Of a DNA stretch of 32,714 bases, positions 17,085 to 24,273 are shown piece after piece. Every line of letters begins with the position of its first letter. The stretch's first letter is position 1. Under the pieces are notes generated by a model. That model saw only the letters and a list, made by a program, of their open reading frames with translations, ran no database searches and had not been told where the DNA came from. The stretch is from an uncultured bacterium (GTDB taxonomy: Bacteria > Cyanobacteriota > Vampirovibrionia > Gastranaerophilales > Gastranaerophilaceae), in assembly GCA_949292185.1 (NCBI GenBank), contig CASEYP010000006.1:1-32714 (forward strand), written 5' to 3'. A program made the position numbers and the translations under genes.

Positions 17085-18299
17085 ATGTTTGATATATCAT
17101 CACCAACAATATATATACCTATAATATTTTTAACCTTAGTCGCAACCTTTGTGTCTATATTATATAAAGACGCCAAGAAAAATACTCATGAAAATACCAG
17201 AGATTTGCCGTATTTTTCAGAGATTTCGCTATCAATGAACTATATAAACAGAAATATATTGGAAGATGGTAGATTTCAATACAGAAAAAATATAGATCCT
17301 GAAATAAAATACAATAACACCATATATAACTCATTACGCCATGCCGGCACATTATACTCAATGTATATGTACGAGCAATATGGCTTAGAAAAAAAATTCA
17401 AAGAAGCCAGAATAAAATCATCAAAATATTTTATCGAAAGATACGTAAAAAAATTCGGACAGGATAAATATATAGTCCTATCAATTCCTGAAGAAGAACA
17501 AATAAAATTCCCGATAGCAAAATCAGGAGCAGCAGGAGTTGCACTTTGTGCTTTATCAAACTTATACAAAGATAATGAGATTGATTTAAGTATATTACAA
17601 GGTTTAGGAGAATTTTTATTATACCTTCAAAATGAAGAAGGCAATATCTATGCCTATTATGATTTGAAAGGAAAAACAATAAACAAAGAAGCCGAGGCAG
17701 TATTTTACCCAGGAGAAGCAGCAGCAGGTTTAATGTATTTATACGAAGTTGACCCTCAGCAAAAATGGTTAGATGCTGCCAAAAAAGCTGTATTATATCT
17801 TGCAAAAACCAGAAAAGCATTAGAATCTGATATTCCATTTGATCACTGGTCAGTTTTGACAATAGAAAAGCTTTTCCAACAAAATCTTGTAACTCCTGAA
17901 GAGAAGGTTACTTTGAGAAACTATGCAGAACAAATGGCAATTCCGACTCTAAGCAGCCAAATCACAAATTCCAACAACAGTTACTTTGGAGCCTTCAAAG
18001 ATAATATCAGACCTTGCAGTTTAGGTACAATAATGGAAGGTTTATCATCAATATATTTTTGCACAGATAGCGAAAACTTGAAAAAAATTATCTTCAAATC
18101 ACTATCTATCGGCTGTATCTTTTTAAGTAAAGTTCAAGTCAAAACAGGTGAACAAGCAGGAGGATTACCAAATTCAGCAAACTGGGTAAAACCCGGAGTT
18201 TCACCAAATGCAAGTGTCATAAGAATTGACAACGTTCAACACGTTGTAACAGGTTGGTTAAAATTCCAAAATATTCTAAAAATTACTGGCGAATATTAA
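17085..18299 (+). CDS. Membrane-anchored alpha/alpha-toroid (six-hairpin glycosidase-like) protein
   Basis: With the start at 17085 the protein has about 404 residues: a hydrophobic N-terminal anchor (about 6-25, IYIPIIFLTLVATFVSILY) and then an all-helical body. Features recall six-hairpin/alpha-alpha toroid proteins: RHAGTLYSMYMYEQYG, KSGAAGVALCALSNLY, and FYPGEAAAGLMYLYEVDPQQKWLDAA followed by DHW. Such folds occur in glycosidases, lyases and epimerases acting on polysaccharides; no catalytic pair can be assigned with certainty here, so enzyme activity is an inference. Extending to the ATG at 17043 would add 14 residues but would cover the TGTTATAAT promoter. Its 3' end overlaps the convergent GGDEF gene by 17 bp. 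Confidence 0.6.
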   Translation: MFDISSPTIYIPIIFLTLVATFVSILYKDAKKNTHENTRDLPYFSEISLSMNYINRNILEDGRFQYRKNIDPEIKYNNTIYNSLRHAGTLYSMYMYEQYGLEKKFKEARIKSSKYFIERYVKKFGQDKYIVLSIPEEEQIKFPIAKSGAAGVALCALSNLYKDNEIDLSILQGLGEFLLYLQNEEGNIYAYYDLKGKTINKEAEAVFYPGEAAAGLMYLYEVDPQQKWLDAAKKAVLYLAKTRKALESDIPFDHWSVLTIEKLFQQNLVTPEEKVTLRNYAEQMAIPTLSSQITNSNNSYFGAFKDNIRPCSLGTIMEGLSSIYFCTDSENLKKIIFKSLSIGCIFLSKVQVKTGEQAGGLPNSANWVKPGVSPNASVIRIDNVQHVVTGWLKFQNILKITGEY

Positions 18300-18948
18300 A
18301 TAAAACTGTCTTATTTCTACCTAAATTTTTTGCTTCATATAAAGCTTCATCAGTTTTTTCAATAAAATCTTCTTTTGATTCAAGCCAATCTTCAAATTGA
18401 TAAGCTCCGATACTTACAGTTATATTAACTTCTTGATTTTGATAGAAAGAATTTAAAGTTTCAATGGTTTTTCTAAATCTTTCCAGTGGAATAAAAGCTT
18501 GATTAATATCAGTTTCCGTTAAAATAACAGCAAACTCTTCACCTCCAAAACGGAAAACTGTATCGGTCTTTCTAAATGTTTGTAATGCAGCATTTGCAAC
18601 TTGTTTCAAAATAAAATCACCGCATTGATGACCGTATGTATCATTTACATTTTTGAAAAAGTCAATATCAAACATAACAAGAGTTAATTTATTTTTATAC
18701 CTTTTAGCTCTTAAAAATTCTTTTTCTAAGGTTGTGTCAAAACATCTTCTATTAGATAAACCTGTTAATTCATCAGTTATAGAAAGGTATTTTGTTCTGG
18801 TGTAAATGTAATTGATTTGGTTTATAACTTCCTCTTTATTTTCTTCAGGAACATCAAAATTTCTTATAATATCTTGAATGTTCTGTTGAATTTGATCTAA
18901 CACACTATCCGGAATATCAAAAACCAATTCTGTCGTATCTTCAACCAT
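18283..18948 (-). CDS. Diguanylate cyclase (GGDEF domain)
   Basis: The 221-residue protein has a short helical N-terminal region (1-55) with no membrane segment, then a complete GGDEF domain. The domain shows DELTGLSNRRCFD, FDIDFFKNVNDTYGHQCGD and the active-site motif GGEEF. RKTD, five residues ahead of GGEEF, is a canonical RxxD inhibitory site. It should therefore make cyclic di-GMP and be product-inhibited. A strong ribosome binding site (AAGAGGAG, about 5 nt before the ATG) supports the start. With no recognised sensor domain, its activity may be set by dimerisation through the N-terminal helix. The HD-GYP-like protein at 10552-11352 is a possible counterpart in the same window. Confidence 0.93.
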   Translation of the reverse strand: MVEDTTELVFDIPDSVLDQIQQNIQDIIRNFDVPEENKEEVINQINYIYTRTKYLSITDELTGLSNRRCFDTTLEKEFLRAKRYKNKLTLVMFDIDFFKNVNDTYGHQCGDFILKQVANAALQTFRKTDTVFRFGGEEFAVILTETDINQAFIPLERFRKTIETLNSFYQNQEVNITVSIGAYQFEDWLESKEDFIEKTDEALYEAKNLGRNKTVLFNIRQ

Positions 18949-19077
18949 AAAGCTCCTCTTAGTATAATTTTATTTATAACTCTCTTTCTAACGTAATATT
19001 ATTATCGACAAATTCAAATAATACTTTAATGATTTTACAGATTATTTACAAAACTAAACCAAAAAAATCCACGCAAT

Positions 19078-19098
19078 AAAAAAGCCGATCATACGGCT
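19078..19098 (-). terminator. Orphan minus-strand terminator
   Basis: On the minus strand AGCCG and CGGCT form a GC-rich 5-bp stem with a 6-nt loop, followed by TTTTTT. It lies upstream of the GGDEF gene, so it must end a minus-strand transcript that begins between here and lptB. Confidence 0.6.
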
Positions 19099-19256
19099 AG
19101 TTTTGGTAAAAGGTTTGTGTGTGTAGGAGAAAATAAAGAAAAAGAAAATGGTCTGTGTACATGATATATATTCCCAATTTTTTTTGAAAAGTAACATATT
19201 TCTGGGTAAAATTTTACAATTCTTAATGTTTTTCTAAACATAAGATATTTTTAATA

Positions 19257-19284
19257 TTTACAAAGCAAAACACAGTGCTAAAAT
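19257..19284 (+). promoter_or_regulatory. Promoter of the lptB operon
   Basis: TTTACA (19257-19262), a 16-nt spacer ending in TGC, and TAAAAT (19279-19284) form an extended -10 promoter. The predicted leader of about 48 nt carries a strong AAGGGG ribosome binding site 5 nt before the lptB ATG. Confidence 0.6.
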
Positions 19285-19338
19285 TTGCATTATCGTTTTT
19301 TTTTCAGTAGAATATTGCTAAGAATGTAAGGGGAAGAA

Positions 19339-20064
19339 ATGAGAATTGAGGCAAAAAATTTAATCAAAATATATGGTGACAGAAGCGTTGTAAACGATGT
19401 TTCTTTCAACATAAATAAAGGTGAAGTAGTTTGTTTGCTAGGGCCTAACGGTGCAGGTAAAACTACAACCTTTTATATGGTTGTAGGACTTGTAAAACCA
19501 AATAAAGGAAGTATAACACTTGACGGACAGGAAATTTCCTCTTGGCCAATGCACATTAGAGCAAAAGCCGGAATCGGATATTTGCCTCAGGAAGCTTCAA
19601 GTTTCAGAAGTTTATCTGTTGAAGATAACATCAAACTTGTTCTTCAAATGAATGATAAATTAACCGAATGTGAGAAAAAGAAAAAGTTAGAAGAATTATT
19701 AGCAGAATTTGGTGTTGCAAGATTACGCAGTGCATCGGCTATTTCCTTATCAGGTGGTGAAAGAAGACGTGTGGAACTTGCAAGAGCACTTGCTGCAAGT
19801 CCTGATTTTATTCTATTAGACGAACCATTTACAGGTATTGACCCTATTGCAATTGGCGAAATTAAAGACAACATAAGAAAATTATCAGAAGATAAAGGCT
19901 TAGGAGTTCTAATAACAGACCACAACCCTAAAGCTACATTATCTATTACGGATAGAGCTTATGTAATTTTCGATGGTAAAATCAAAATTCAAGGTAAAAG
20001 TGAAGAAGTTGCAGTTAACCCTGTTGCTAAAGAATTTTACTTAGGAAAGGACTTCACTTTATAA
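19339..20064 (+). CDS. lptB: Lipopolysaccharide export ATP-binding protein LptB
   Basis: The 241-residue ABC ATPase has Walker A GPNGAGKTTT, Q-loop region YLPQEASSF, signature LSGGERRRVELARALA, Walker B FILLDEPFTGIDP and H-loop ITDHN. The sequence VCLLGPNGAGKTTTFYMVVGLVKP and the ITDHNPKATLSITDRAYVI ending are typical of LptB rather than other ABC ATPases, and the length matches. LptB drives the Lpt bridge that moves lipopolysaccharide from the inner to the outer membrane. Its stop overlaps the ATG of the next gene, a YjgP/YjgQ permease, by one base (TAATG), which confirms the assignment by context. Confidence 0.95.
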   Translation: MRIEAKNLIKIYGDRSVVNDVSFNINKGEVVCLLGPNGAGKTTTFYMVVGLVKPNKGSITLDGQEISSWPMHIRAKAGIGYLPQEASSFRSLSVEDNIKLVLQMNDKLTECEKKKKLEELLAEFGVARLRSASAISLSGGERRRVELARALAASPDFILLDEPFTGIDPIAIGEIKDNIRKLSEDKGLGVLITDHNPKATLSITDRAYVIFDGKIKIQGKSEEVAVNPVAKEFYLGKDFTL

Positions 20065-21182
20065 TGAGTTTTAAATTTCCAAAAATAACAATATATGATA
20101 GGTATATGTTTAAACAGGTAACTTTAGCATCATTAGTTGCAATTTTACTGTTTACAATCGTTTGGATTGCACCTGAAATTCTTTTAAATACAATTAAAGG
20201 TGCATTGGCTGGTGATTATGGTCCAAAAACAGCTGTATTATTGTTATTTTATGAGTTACCAAAAATTTTAGATAAAGCGTTTCCTGTCGGATTGTTATTA
20301 GGAACTTTATTTACATTTGATAAAATGAGTAAAGACTCTGAAATTACAATCTTCAGAGCTGTTGGAATGTCATTTCCAAGAATTATCGCACCTGTTATAG
20401 TTTTGAGTTTAATTTTTACATACTTATGCTTTTTAACTGGTGATAAAGGAACACCAATGGCTGCTGAAAAAATGCGTGCAATAAGAGGTTCTGTAAGATC
20501 AACACAGTATATTTACACTCAAAAAGATAAAACAGGACACCCTCTAGCTGCAATTGTTGTTTCAAAATCTTATGACAGAAAATTAAAAAATGTTATAGTA
20601 CTTGATTTTTCTAATAAGGTTTATCAAGATGTTCATCAATTATCTAATATATATTCAGCAAAAAGCGGATTTGCTTATGATGATAGATGGGAGTTGAAAG
20701 ACGTAACAAATTACAAAATTTCTGGCGACGGTATTTATATAAATATAAGACATATAGATAAAATGAATGTCCTAGAAGGTCAAACAGCTAAAAATGCACT
20801 CACTCTTATGACTTATTCCACAATGAAAGAACGTGATATTACAAATCATGATCTAAAAAATTATGTTCAACTACTAAAACAAGAACATTTATCTGAAGAA
20901 TATAATTTTATGTTAAATAAATATCTACAAAGATACTTCCACCCATTAGTGTGTATATTATTAGCAATTTTAGGGTGCTTGTTGGGCTTTAGCAAACCTA
21001 GAGAACAAAGGTTAGTAGGTTTTACAATAGCTATCGGATGTATATTTGTATATTATATAACTCTGCCATTCTTTGATTTATTGGCAGAAAAAGAAATCTT
21101 ATCACCATATATTACTTCAACGTTCCCAACTATAGCTTTTCTAATTGCTATATTTGCGTTCTACAAGTCAAAGGATCTATAA
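20064..21182 (+). CDS. LptF/LptG-family permease (YjgP/YjgQ)
   Basis: The 372-residue protein has the family plan: a basic start (ITIYDRYMFKQV), three N-terminal helices (with LPKILDKAFPVGLLLGTLFTFDKMSKDSEITIFRAVGMS, the LptB-coupling region), a periplasmic beta-jellyroll-like segment (about 140-265), and three C-terminal helices starting at about 290. It is the membrane part of the LPS extractor. Only one LptF/G gene is present in this operon, whereas proteobacteria have two. In cyanobacteria a single gene is thought to serve, so the complex may be a homodimer with LptB. The next gene begins 3 nt after the stop. Confidence 0.93.
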   Translation: MSFKFPKITIYDRYMFKQVTLASLVAILLFTIVWIAPEILLNTIKGALAGDYGPKTAVLLLFYELPKILDKAFPVGLLLGTLFTFDKMSKDSEITIFRAVGMSFPRIIAPVIVLSLIFTYLCFLTGDKGTPMAAEKMRAIRGSVRSTQYIYTQKDKTGHPLAAIVVSKSYDRKLKNVIVLDFSNKVYQDVHQLSNIYSAKSGFAYDDRWELKDVTNYKISGDGIYINIRHIDKMNVLEGQTAKNALTLMTYSTMKERDITNHDLKNYVQLLKQEHLSEEYNFMLNKYLQRYFHPLVCILLAILGCLLGFSKPREQRLVGFTIAIGCIFVYYITLPFFDLLAEKEILSPYITSTFPTIAFLIAIFAFYKSKDL

Positions 21183-21184
21183 AT

Positions 21185-21997
21185 ATGAGAAAATTAAAAT
21201 TATTTTTACTTTTTGCACTAAGTATAGTATTTTTCTGTACAAATCCTGTTTTTGCGGGAGATATTTCTATTCAAAAAAATGATGGAATATATCATATTAT
21301 CTTAAAAGGCGAAAAAATTAAGAAGAAAATCAAATTTGTAGCTTCAGAAGATTTAATAACAAATAGAGAAGCACATACAAAGGCAAATGCAACACTTACC
21401 ATAAATGCAGGATATTTTGACCCGAAAAACGGCAAAACAACATCATACATTGTAACAGATAGAATGACTTCAGCAGATCCGATGTTTAATCATTCATTAC
21501 TTGCAAACCCATTTTTTAGAAAAAATATGAACACTGTTTTAAATCGTAGTGAATTTAGAGTAATGCAATGCGGAAATAAATTTGAATATGCAATTGTATC
21601 ACACAAATCAGATGTTCCGTTTAATTGTGCAGTAATTACATCCGCCCAAGCAGGTCCATTAATTCTTCCGGAATTACGACTTGAAGAAGAAGGCTTTGTC
21701 GTAAAAAATGCTGAAGGCGAAGTAATTAGAGAAGCCGCTAATGTTCTGCATAAAACAGCCAGAACTATTATTGGTCTAAAAGGAACAGACGAATGCCATA
21801 TTTTGATTATTACAGATGAACACCCTATGGATATGTACGAAGTTCAAAAATTATGTAATGATTTAAAACTTGATAGAGCAATGGCATTTGATGGAGGTGC
21901 TTCAACTTCTTTAAATTACAAAAAGAATTTAGAAGTAACTTCCCAAGAGGGTAATAATGTTGGCAGGATGCTAAAATCCTTTATGCTTGTATATTAA
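21185..21997 (+). CDS. Secreted phosphodiester glycosidase domain protein (NAGPA/DUF2233)
   Basis: The 270-residue protein has a signal peptide (about 1-24, ending FAGD) and one NAGPA-type domain. The hallmarks are NAGYFDPKNG, SAQAGPLILPE, the HKTARTIIGLKG block with the conserved Arg, and AFDGGASTSLNY near the C-terminus. Bacterial members are secreted and cleave sugar phosphodiesters or are linked to exopolysaccharide and cell-wall sugars. Its position 3 nt after the LptF/G gene places it in the LPS-export operon and suggests a role in envelope glycan processing; that role is an inference. A terminator follows at 22028-22058. Confidence 0.88.
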   Translation: MRKLKLFLLFALSIVFFCTNPVFAGDISIQKNDGIYHIILKGEKIKKKIKFVASEDLITNREAHTKANATLTINAGYFDPKNGKTTSYIVTDRMTSADPMFNHSLLANPFFRKNMNTVLNRSEFRVMQCGNKFEYAIVSHKSDVPFNCAVITSAQAGPLILPELRLEEEGFVVKNAEGEVIREAANVLHKTARTIIGLKGTDECHILIITDEHPMDMYEVQKLCNDLKLDRAMAFDGGASTSLNYKKNLEVTSQEGNNVGRMLKSFMLVY

Positions 21998-22027
21998 TTT
22001 CAAAGGGAAATAAAAAATATGAAATAA

Positions 22028-22058
22028 AAAAAACAGTTTCATTTAGAAACTGTTTTTT
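22028..22058. terminator. Bidirectional terminator
   Basis: A 13-bp stem (22028-22040 with 22046-22058, core AACAGTTTC / GAAACTGTT) with a 5-nt loop is flanked by A and T runs. It ends the lptB operon on the + strand and the tRNA-Cys transcript on the minus strand. Confidence 0.92.
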
Positions 22059-22070
22059 ATTATTTAAAAA

Positions 22071-22141
22071 AGGCGACACCCAGATTCGAACTGGGGATAA
22101 AAGCTTTGCAGGCTTCTGCCTTACCACTTGGCCATGTCGCC
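22071..22141 (-). tRNA. tRNA-Cys (GCA)
   Basis: The cloverleaf is complete on the minus strand. The 7-bp acceptor stem is GGCGACA / TGTCGCC, and the D arm is GCC-AAGTGGTAA-GGC. The anticodon stem GAAGC / GCTTT has one G-U pair and a CTGCAAA loop, so the anticodon is GCA. The variable loop is TATC and the T arm is CCCAG-TTCGAAT-CTGGG. The discriminator base is U, as expected for tRNA-Cys. CCA is not encoded. Confidence 0.97.
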
Positions 22142-22158
22142 AAAAGCCTTGTATATAT

Positions 22159-22187
22159 AATATACGCAAGACAAAGCACGATGTCAA
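22159..22187 (-). promoter_or_regulatory. Promoter of tRNA-Cys
   Basis: On the minus strand TTGACA (22187-22182), a 17-nt spacer and TATATT (22164-22159) make a near-consensus promoter. The start would fall about 10 nt before the mature tRNA. It lies between the protease gene's stop and the tRNA. Confidence 0.8.
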
Positions 22188-22197
22188 GGTTAGGTTA

Positions 22198-23448
22198 TTA
22201 TTTCTCAGAAGTTATCATTTTTGACATAACATTTTTAGCTAATTCAAGTTGAGTATCCTTTTTAGCCAAAATATCCGATCTTTTTAAATGATATTCAATA
22301 TCAGGTTTTATACCGGTTTTGTTGATATCTGTACCATCAGGAGTTAAATATTTAGCAATTGTTAAATTTAAACCTGTTTCATCAGGCATTGGAATAATTT
22401 TTTGAACCATGCCTTTGCCATAAGTTTTAGTACCAATAAGTTTTGCTCTGTGATAATCTTTCATTGCGCCTGAGAAAATTTCACTTGCACTTGCGCTTGC
22501 TCCATCAATTAGCAATATTATAGGCTTATCTATATCAACATTTGTATCTTGCGCCATAATATCATAATGATAGCCGTTTCTACCAACAATACTAACTATT
22601 TTACCTTTTTGAATAAACATGTTAGCAACAAATATCGCATTTTGAAGCAAACCGCCGGTATTTCCTCGCAAATCTATTATCAAACCTTTGGTTTTTTCTG
22701 TATTTTCTAAAGCTTCCAAAAACTCTGTAGGAGTTGAGTTACTTATAAAACTGGTTATTTGAATATAACCAATGTTTTTATCTATAGAGCTTTTTACTGT
22801 TTTTATAGAAAATTCTTTTCTTATTATTTTCTTTTTAATGTACTCTCTACCTCGTAAAATATCTATATTTACAAAAGTATTTACAGGACCTTTAACAAGG
22901 TTTGCAACTTCAGCCAATGACATACCGCTAACTTTTTTATCATCAATCGCCATAATAATATCATTTGCCTTTAAATCTGCAAATTGTGCTGGAGTATTTT
23001 CGATTACACTAATAATTTTTATTTTTCCGGATTCATTTATTATATTTACACCTATTCCGGAAATTTTTGAAATTATCGATTTATTTTGTTCAGAAAATTC
23101 CTCCTTTGTAAGAAATCTTGAATAAGGATCATCCAAACTTACAAGCATAGTATCTATGGCAACCTTGGCATCATCTAAGGTTTTAATTTTACCTTTATAA
23201 TGATTTTTCCATCTTACCCAATATTGATCATTAAAATTTGAGTCATAATATTCATTCTTAACCGTTTGCCAAGTATAATCAAACAGTTTTTGAGGAGAAA
23301 CATGAGTTTTATTAACACTCTGTTTATCCACATCTAACATTGGGTTATGACTATTCAAATAAAAAGAATTGATGGCAAATAATGTAATTACCATCCCAAT
23401 AAACAATATACCTGCTTTAATCCTTTTTCTCATAGTCCTATTTAACAT
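22198..23448 (-). CDS. C-terminal processing peptidase (S41 family, CtpA-like)
   Basis: The protein of about 416 residues has an N-terminal membrane anchor (about 10-27), a helical region, a PDZ domain (about 115-195, ISGIGVNIINESGKIKIISV onward) and the S41 core. The Ser-Lys dyad is visible: Ser in GASASASEIFSGA and Lys in TKTYGKGMVQ. It also shows LIIDLRGNTGGLL and the YLTPDGTDINKTGIKPDIEY ending of the CtpA group. It would trim C-termini of envelope proteins in the periplasm. The frame also opens with a TTG one codon earlier (23451); I prefer the ATG at 23448. The tRNA promoter begins right after the stop. Confidence 0.94.
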   Translation of the reverse strand: MLNRTMRKRIKAGILFIGMVITLFAINSFYLNSHNPMLDVDKQSVNKTHVSPQKLFDYTWQTVKNEYYDSNFNDQYWVRWKNHYKGKIKTLDDAKVAIDTMLVSLDDPYSRFLTKEEFSEQNKSIISKISGIGVNIINESGKIKIISVIENTPAQFADLKANDIIMAIDDKKVSGMSLAEVANLVKGPVNTFVNIDILRGREYIKKKIIRKEFSIKTVKSSIDKNIGYIQITSFISNSTPTEFLEALENTEKTKGLIIDLRGNTGGLLQNAIFVANMFIQKGKIVSIVGRNGYHYDIMAQDTNVDIDKPIILLIDGASASASEIFSGAMKDYHRAKLIGTKTYGKGMVQKIIPMPDETGLNLTIAKYLTPDGTDINKTGIKPDIEYHLKRSDILAKKDTQLELAKNVMSKMITSEK

Positions 23449-23507
23449 CAAGGATTTTGCATAATCAATATACTTATTCGCTAAAACATGTATTTATTCA
23501 AAATTCT

Positions 23508-24194
23508 TTATAAATTATCAAATCCAGGTGAATATGACGGTAAATTTTTGTAACCGGAATTTTGTAATACAGCCTTTTTAATATATCGATTTGTATAATT
23601 GCCTTTTTCTAAAAGCTTTTTCAAAGTATTTTCTCTTTTTACAAGAGAATTTTCTTCTTGATTACTTTCAGGATAAAGTTTTAAAATATCATCCCAAACA
23701 AAAGCTTCCATAGTCCAAGCATAAGTTTCTTCAGCAAGTGAATTAAATTCATCTTGGTGCAATGCTTCGTGAGCTAACAAAGCTGCCAATGCGCCTGCCG
23801 GTGCATCTTTGTGTTTGCTATTTATGTATATATAAAGGTTTTTACCTTTTTTCCACCCTAAAGCATCAAATGTTGCATACTCTTGATTTATTTGTCCCAA
23901 ATCTCTAAATTCAATTTTCACAGGTCTTTCAGATAAGTTATTCCCTAAAATTGCATTTCTTGAGAACATACCTTCCGTATCTTTTAACATATCTAATGCA
24001 ACATAGAAAACTTCATCTTTTCCAACATCTTTATATGCAGGTGTAATTTGTTTTATATATTCAGGAGTATACTTTGCTGGATACTGATTTGGCACTGTCA
24101 TTTCAGGTGCAGATGCGGCAAACATTACATTTTGACTAGCTAAAAACACTACAGCCAGGGTAACTATTTTATTTAATCTTCTTCTTATTTCCAT
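23508..24194 (-). CDS. Secreted putative zinc metallopeptidase (HExxH)
   Basis: The 228-residue protein has a signal peptide (about 1-28, ending MFAAS-A) and contains HEALH at about residues 142-146. The helix continues as QDEFNSLAEETYAWTMEAF, where a downstream Glu could be the third zinc ligand as in gluzincins. A YIYINSKHKDAP strand lies before it. No named family is recognised with confidence. The ribosome binding site (GGAGAAG) is clear and supports the start. It lies between the TPR gene and the processing protease in a minus-strand run of envelope genes. Confidence 0.65.
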   Translation of the reverse strand: MEIRRRLNKIVTLAVVFLASQNVMFAASAPEMTVPNQYPAKYTPEYIKQITPAYKDVGKDEVFYVALDMLKDTEGMFSRNAILGNNLSERPVKIEFRDLGQINQEYATFDALGWKKGKNLYIYINSKHKDAPAGALAALLAHEALHQDEFNSLAEETYAWTMEAFVWDDILKLYPESNQEENSLVKRENTLKKLLEKGNYTNRYIKKAVLQNSGYKNLPSYSPGFDNL

Positions 24195-24273
24195 CTTTCT
24201 TCTCCGGTTAAATCCATAATATGTATTATATTTATGTTTTTTTGAAAATCAAAAAATTTTAGGACTTAACTTA

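Larger units (their letters stand above)
18949..19338. other. Divergent intergenic region with an orphan minus-strand terminator
   Basis: These 390 bases separate the GGDEF gene (minus) from lptB (plus). They hold the lptB promoter at the right, a minus-strand terminator at 19078-19098 that no known gene needs, and an 18-base purine-rich string at 19134-19151 repeated elsewhere in the window. On the minus strand a frame of about 47 codons begins near 19197, but it lacks a ribosome binding site and runs through the terminator, so I do not call it. Confidence 0.5.

Noticed and set aside
19054..19197. Minus-strand frame of about 47 codons beginning MLLFKKNWEY
   Set aside because: It lacks a ribosome binding site, runs straight through the terminator at 19078-19098 and has a Phe-rich composition typical of chance reading of AT-rich DNA.
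19148..19237. Plus-strand 29-codon frame beginning MVCVHDIYSQ
   Set aside because: The only GGAG is about 18 nt upstream of the ATG, and the composition is that of random AT-rich sequence.
23446..23470. TATGCAAAAT as a leaderless promoter for the processing protease
   Set aside because: The hexamer CAAAAT is a poor -10 and the spacing (5 nt) is off compared with the other examples.
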